Shown piece by piece: positions 60,400 through 64,000 of a DNA stretch of 64,000 nucleotides; positions within the stretch are counted from its first letter, which is position 1, and every line of letters begins with the position of its first letter. The notes under the pieces are model-generated. The model ran no database searches and had not been told where the DNA came from. It worked only from the letters and a program-made list of their open reading frames with translations. The stretch is from Acidobacteriota bacterium (GTDB lineage: Bacteria; Acidobacteriota; Thermoanaerobaculia; Multivoradales; J023), in contig JAJCXR010000048.1 of assembly GCA_029263315.1 (NCBI GenBank), forward strand, positions 329,768-393,767, read 5' to 3'. Both the position numbers and the translations under genes were made by a program.

Positions 60400-61845
60400 T
60401 CAGACGCTCTTCGTCTTCCAACCCCCACGCCTGAAGAGCACCGCCCCAACGACGGCCAGAGCCACCTGGGCGACGGCGATGGAGACAAACACACCGGTGG
60501 GACCCCAGCCCAGGGTGTGGGCCAGGAACCAGGCGATGGGCAGTTGCAAAATCCAGTAGCAAAAGAGGTTGATGTAGGTCGGAGTTTTGGTATCGCCGGC
60601 ACCATTGAAACTCTGCACCGTGACCATGCCGAAACCCATGAAGACATAACTCAAGCTGACGATGCGCAGGCACTCGACGGCCAAGGCCACCACCCCATCG
60701 TCTTTCGTGAAAAGACGCACGATGGGCTCCGAGGCGAAGAAGAACACCACCGCCACGGCACCCAAAAAGGCCATATTGAGCAGCGAGGCGATCCAAACCG
60801 AGCGTTCGGCCCGATCCGCTTGGCCGGCCCCCAGATTCTGACCCACCAAGGTGGCGGCGGCATTGCCCATACCCCAGGATGGCAACAGCACGAAGATGAT
60901 GATGCGCACCGCCACCGTATAACCGGCCAACGCCGTGCTGCCGAAATCCGCCAAGACCCGCATCACTCCCAGCCAACTGGCGGTGGCGATCAGGAACTGC
61001 ACCATGCCGGTGCTCGAGATCTCCAGGAGACGACGGATCACCGGTCCATCGATTTGCAGATGCCGTGACAGGATCTGTAATCGCCCCGAGCCCTTGATCA
61101 AATGGGAGACTTGGTAGACTACCCCCAGCCCACGGCCGATCACCGTCGCCCAGGCGGCACCCTCGAGGCCCAGGGCCGGAATCGGCCCCCAACCGAAGAT
61201 CAGGATCGGATCGAGGACGATATTGATCACGTTGGCCAACCACAGGGACCGCATGGCGATGCTGGCATCACCGGCCCCTCGAAAGATGGCGTTGATCAAG
61301 AAGAGCAGCATGACCGTGATGTTGGTGCCCAACATGATGGCGGTGAAACCCGAGCCCCCTTCGACGATCTCCGAGCTGGCCCCCATCAGAGCCAACAGCC
61401 GGCCGCTGAAGAGCACCCCGATCAACCCCAAAGGCAAGGCGATGATCACCGCCACAAAAACGGCCTGCATCGCCGCGATGGCCGCCCCGTCGGCGTTGCC
61501 TTCACCGATGCGTCGCGCCACCGTGGCGGTGGCCGCCATGCTCAAGCCCATGGCCAAGGCGAAGACCAAAGTCAGCAAGGAGTCGGTCAAACCCACCGTC
61601 GCCACGGCATCCGCACCCAGCTTGCCGACGAAGTAGATATCGACGACGGCGAACACCGATTGCATCACCATTTCCAACATCATCGGAATGGCCAACAACA
61701 CCACGGCGCGCAGAATGCTGCCCTTGGTGAAATCCCGAGGCACACCGGCGATGCCGTCGCGCACCTCGCGCCAAAAGCTGGCGGGAGCAGGCTCGCCCGC
61801 TGTCGGTGGGTCGAGGGCGGAGGTTGGTTTTGCGAGGCTGTCCAT
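60400..61845 (-). CDS. MATE family efflux transporter
   Basis: This 481-residue transporter has twelve predicted helices in two related halves, with AIPMMLEMVMQSVFAVVDIYFVGKLGADAVATVGL near the start (read in parts) and the second-half counterpart GYTVAVRIIIF followed by GMGNAAATLVGQNLGAGQADRAERSVWIA. MATE proteins export cationic or amphipathic compounds in exchange for H+ or Na+. It is on the opposite strand to the RiPP operon; export of the RiPP by it is possible but not supported by operon structure. A dispersed repeat begins only a few bases before the ATG, where no Shine-Dalgarno site is seen. Confidence 0.93.
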   Translation of the reverse strand: MDSLAKPTSALDPPTAGEPAPASFWREVRDGIAGVPRDFTKGSILRAVVLLAIPMMLEMVMQSVFAVVDIYFVGKLGADAVATVGLTDSLLTLVFALAMGLSMAATATVARRIGEGNADGAAIAAMQAVFVAVIIALPLGLIGVLFSGRLLALMGASSEIVEGGSGFTAIMLGTNITVMLLFLINAIFRGAGDASIAMRSLWLANVINIVLDPILIFGWGPIPALGLEGAAWATVIGRGLGVVYQVSHLIKGSGRLQILSRHLQIDGPVIRRLLEISSTGMVQFLIATASWLGVMRVLADFGSTALAGYTVAVRIIIFVLLPSWGMGNAAATLVGQNLGAGQADRAERSVWIASLLNMAFLGAVAVVFFFASEPIVRLFTKDDGVVALAVECLRIVSLSYVFMGFGMVTVQSFNGAGDTKTPTYINLFCYWILQLPIAWFLAHTLGWGPTGVFVSIAVAQVALAVVGAVLFRRGGWKTKSV

Positions 61846-61850
61846 GGGCC

Positions 61851-61960
61851 CGGCAGTCTAGCAGCCTATGGCAAAAATCAGACCGCGTTGAGAGCAGCCT
61901 AGGCGGCCCCGCTCTTTTCCGCCAGAACTGTGTTCCAGAATCTCTGAAGATCACCAATAT
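61851..61960 (-). repeat. Dispersed repeat, copy A
   Basis: Read on the minus strand it starts ATATTGGTGATCTTC and runs through CTGGCGGAAAAGAG, CGCGG, ATTTTTGCCA and GCTGCTAGAC. It aligns with copy B at 7813-7910 over most of its length, with an extra ~15 bases after the GGAAAAG block. It starts 5 bases from the MATE start codon. Confidence 0.75.
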
Positions 61961-61967
61961 TCATGCA

Positions 61968-62042
61968 ATTCTGCGCCTTGTTCTGACGAAAAACTTCTCG
62001 CTCTCATTCGCGGAGCACTTTCACCACAGCCTGCTAGCAGCC
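61968..62042 (+). repeat. Dispersed repeat, diverged copy C, inverted relative to copy A
   Basis: ATTCTGCGCC, CTGACGAAAAAC, CTCGC, CGCGG, ACTTT and CCACAGCCTGCTAG occur in the same order as in copy B (ATTTTGCAAC, CTGGCGGAAAAG, CTCGC, CGCGG, ACTTT, CCACAGACTGCTAG) with small gaps. It faces copy A across about 8 bases, forming a long imperfect inverted repeat. Confidence 0.55.
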
Positions 62043-62225
62043 CCGAGTTTTTCAGGGCTATCGTTCTCGGCTCCGGACGCCCCTGAGGATGATCTGGCAT
62101 CCCGGCGGTGGAAATTGTAGGATTCGCCCAACGGAGATCCGCCCGCGGCGTCGATCTCCGACCCCCGCCACCCCTGGCCATCCACCCGTTTTCGTCCGTT
62201 GGGACGCTCTGCCAAGCAAGAGGTC

Positions 62226-64000
62226 ATGACCTTGGAACATATCCGCAACTTCTGCATCATCGCCCATATCGACCACGGCAAATCGACTCTGGCAGACCGT
62301 CTGATCCAGCATTGCGGTGGCGTCGAGGAGCGAGCCTTCCGCGACCAGATCCTCGATTCCATGGATATCGAGCGTGAGCGCGGCATCACCATCAAGTCCA
62401 ACACCATCACCTTGCCGTACACCGCCAAGAACGGCAAGACCTATGAGCTCAACCTCATCGACACCCCCGGCCACGTCGACTTCTCCCACGAGGTGCGCCG
62501 TTCGTTGATGTCTTGCGAGGGCGCCCTGTTGCTCGTCGACGCCTCCCAAGGGGTCGAGGCACAGACCGTGGCCAATCTCTACCTGGCCTTGGAGTACGAC
62601 CTCGAAATCATCCCGGTGATCAACAAGGTCGACCTGCCGTCGGCGGATCCGGATCGGGTGCGCGAAGAGATCGACAGCGATCTCGGCCTCGATCCTTTCG
62701 CCGCCGTGCTGTGCTCCGCCAAGACCGGGCTAGGCGTCGACGATGTGCTGGAAGCCATCGTCGAGCATTTACCGCCGCCCAAGGGCGACGCCAACGCACC
62801 GACCCAAGCCTTGGTATTCGATGCCCAATATGACATCTACCGCGGCGTCGTGATGCTCTGCCGGGTCAAAGAGGGATTCCTACGCAAGGGGCAAGAGCTG
62901 CTCCTGATGCACACCCAAAAGACCTACCACATCGAAGAGCTGGGTTTGCTGCGCTTACAACGGATGCCCCAGAAAGAGCTCGGCCCCGGCTCCGTGGGTT
63001 ATGTCATCTGCGGCGTCAAATCGGTGCGCGACATCACCATCGGCGACACCTTGACCCTGGTCGACAATCCGGCCCCGAAACCCCTGCCGGGCTACAAAGA
63101 GGCCAAGCCGGTGGTCTTCTCTTCCATGTATCCCATGGCCTCGGACGACTACGGGGATTTGGTCAAGGCCCTCGACAAGCTGGCCCTCAACGATGCGGCG
63201 CTGACCTACGAAAAGGATTCGTCGGCCGCCCTCGGTTTTGGTTTTCGCTGCGGTTTCCTTGGCCTCCTCCACCTCGAGGTGGTGCAGGAACGTCTGGAGC
63301 GCGAATACGATCTGTCGCTGCTGCTGTCGGCTCCGTCGGTTAGCTACAAGGTCAATCTCAAGACCGGCGAGCAGGTGGAGATCGACAATCCGATGTATTT
63401 CCCCGATCCGACGGAGATCGAAAGCACCGAAGAGCCCTATATCAAGGCCTCCATCCTCATCCCGGAGCGCTATATCGGCGCCATGATGGAGCTTTGCCGC
63501 GAGCGTCGTGGCGAGAATACGGTTTTTCGTTATTTGACCCGAGAGCGGGTCGATCTGACCTCCGAGATGCCCCTGGCGGAAGTGCTCTTCGACTTCTACG
63601 ACCGCCTCAAGACCTTAACCCAAGGCTACGGCTCCTTCGACTACGAAATCACCGATTACCGGATCAGCGATCTGGTCAAAGTGGACATCCTGGTCAACGG
63701 CGAGCCGGTGGATGCTCTCTCCCAGTTGGCGCACCGCGACCGGGCACGGCCGCGGGCTTTGCACTACTGCGAAAAGCTGGCCGAGACCATCCCCAAGCAA
63801 CAGTTCAAGATCGCCATCCAAGGGGTCATCGGCGGCAAGGTCATCGCCCGTTCCACCATCAACGCCTTCCGCAAGGACGTCACCGCCAAGTGCTACGGCG
63901 GCGACATCACCCGTAAGCGCAAGCTGATCGAGAAGCAGAAGGAAGGCAAGAAGCGCATGAAGATGGTCGGAGCGGTGGAGATCCCACAGACCGCCTTCAT
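62226..64000 (+). CDS. lepA: Elongation factor 4 (LepA), C-terminus cut by window edge
   Basis: A continuous open frame from ATG 62226 to the edge encodes 591 residues of the ribosomal back-translocase GTPase LepA/EF4. GTPase motifs: G1 AHIDHGKST, G2 RGITI, G3 DTPGHVDF, G4 NKVDLPSADPDRV, G5 SAKTG. Then domain II, the EF-G-like domains (GFGFRCGFLGLLHLEVVQERL, read in parts) and the LepA-specific C-terminal domain GGKVIARSTINAFRKDVTAKCYGGDITRKRKL (read in parts) up to VEIPQTAF. Only about ten residues and the stop should be missing. An AGAGG site lies just ahead of the ATG. Confidence 0.98.
   Translation, partial: MTLEHIRNFCIIAHIDHGKSTLADRLIQHCGGVEERAFRDQILDSMDIERERGITIKSNTITLPYTAKNGKTYELNLIDTPGHVDFSHEVRRSLMSCEGALLLVDASQGVEAQTVANLYLALEYDLEIIPVINKVDLPSADPDRVREEIDSDLGLDPFAAVLCSAKTGLGVDDVLEAIVEHLPPPKGDANAPTQALVFDAQYDIYRGVVMLCRVKEGFLRKGQELLLMHTQKTYHIEELGLLRLQRMPQKELGPGSVGYVICGVKSVRDITIGDTLTLVDNPAPKPLPGYKEAKPVVFSSMYPMASDDYGDLVKALDKLALNDAALTYEKDSSAALGFGFRCGFLGLLHLEVVQERLEREYDLSLLLSAPSVSYKVNLKTGEQVEIDNPMYFPDPTEIESTEEPYIKASILIPERYIGAMMELCRERRGENTVFRYLTRERVDLTSEMPLAEVLFDFYDRLKTLTQGYGSFDYEITDYRISDLVKVDILVNGEPVDALSQLAHRDRARPRALHYCEKLAETIPKQQFKIAIQGVIGGKVIARSTINAFRKDVTAKCYGGDITRKRKLIEKQKEGKKRMKMVGAVEIPQTAF

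Larger units (their letters stand above)
61846..62225. other. Intergenic region between MATE and lepA filled by an inverted repeat pair
   Basis: About 380 bases separating divergent genes. The left half is made of two copies of a dispersed repeat in opposite orientation (61851-61960 and 61968-62042). A short hairpin AGCCC...GGGCT lies at about 62039-62060. The remainder, up to the lepA start, holds no recognisable gene. Confidence 0.6.

Noticed and set aside
1..64000. tRNA, rRNA or known riboswitch in the intergenic regions
   Set aside because: No tRNA-like cloverleaf, rRNA core or conserved riboswitch motif was recognised; a covariance-model search would be needed to exclude them fully.

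Overview
This is a GC-rich bacterial chromosome segment with no rRNA, tRNA, CRISPR array or prophage that I could recognise. The gene content suggests an Acidobacteriota-type organism (Thermoanaerobaculia/Holophagae-like): Pkn-type Ser/Thr kinases with or without TPR tails, CRTAC1/ASPIC-UnbV lipoproteins, a gingipain-like C25 peptidase, a secreted M28 peptidase with an FRDGFESGDT-type tail, a very large propeller hybrid histidine kinase and a MXAN_0977/MbnH-type di-haem protein. This placement is inference; Myxococcota or Gemmatimonadota are not excluded.

Layout. 1-2.85 kb (minus): terC-moxR-DUF58-(DUF4381-like, cut by the edge), joined by 4-base overlaps. 3.3-6.1 kb: PPK2 polyphosphate kinase, then a metallophosphoesterase and a HExxH peptidase. 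6.35-11.1 kb: secreted M28 aminopeptidase, soluble Ser/Thr kinase, TPR protein and di-haem cytochrome. 11.2-12.2 kb: an orphan REP-associated (RAYT) transposase. 12.5-17.7 kb: TesB thioesterase, a MacA/MacB-like ABC efflux operon and a Yip1-family membrane protein. 17.7-23.3 kb: hybrid sensor kinase and a DUF3326 protein. 23.8-30.6 kb: secreted S9 peptidase, AbgT transporter and TonB-dependent receptor, plausibly peptide/aminoacyl nutrient uptake. 30.7-34.7 kb: small membrane protein, secreted Ntn amidohydrolase and a kinase-TPR protein. 34.9-38.7 kb: a translationally coupled N6-adenine methyltransferase and PD-(D/E)XK nuclease, a candidate two-gene restriction system. 38.9-43 kb: SGNH hydrolase, PAS histidine kinase with a previously hidden 56-residue membrane protein, and FdhD. 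43-49.5 kb: an operon of RtcB plus three lipoproteins (CRTAC1, TPR, CRTAC1). 49.5-55.8 kb: acyltransferase and the C25 peptidase. 55.9-59 kb: a RiPP locus. 59-62 kb: PQQ-type propeller and MATE transporter. 62.2 kb to the edge: lepA.

The most exciting system is the RiPP locus at 55910-59008. It has two 58-residue precursor genes, too short for ordinary ORF lists, that share an identical 26-residue C-terminus (two Cys, final Ser) although their DNA differs at 17 of 26 codons. They are followed by a PqqD-like recognition protein, a radical SAM enzyme with a reduced SPASM/twitch region, and an HPr-kinase-like protein. HPr-kinase homologues in some lasso-peptide clusters phosphorylate a C-terminal Ser, so the terminal Ser here is suggestive. 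The upstream C25 protease could be a maturation enzyme.

Two kinds of non-coding structure recur. A ~75-110 bp dispersed repeat is present in three copies (7813-7910, and an inverted pair at 61851-62042). Short degenerate tandem arrays with 14-17 bp units occur at seven or more loci, both between and inside genes.
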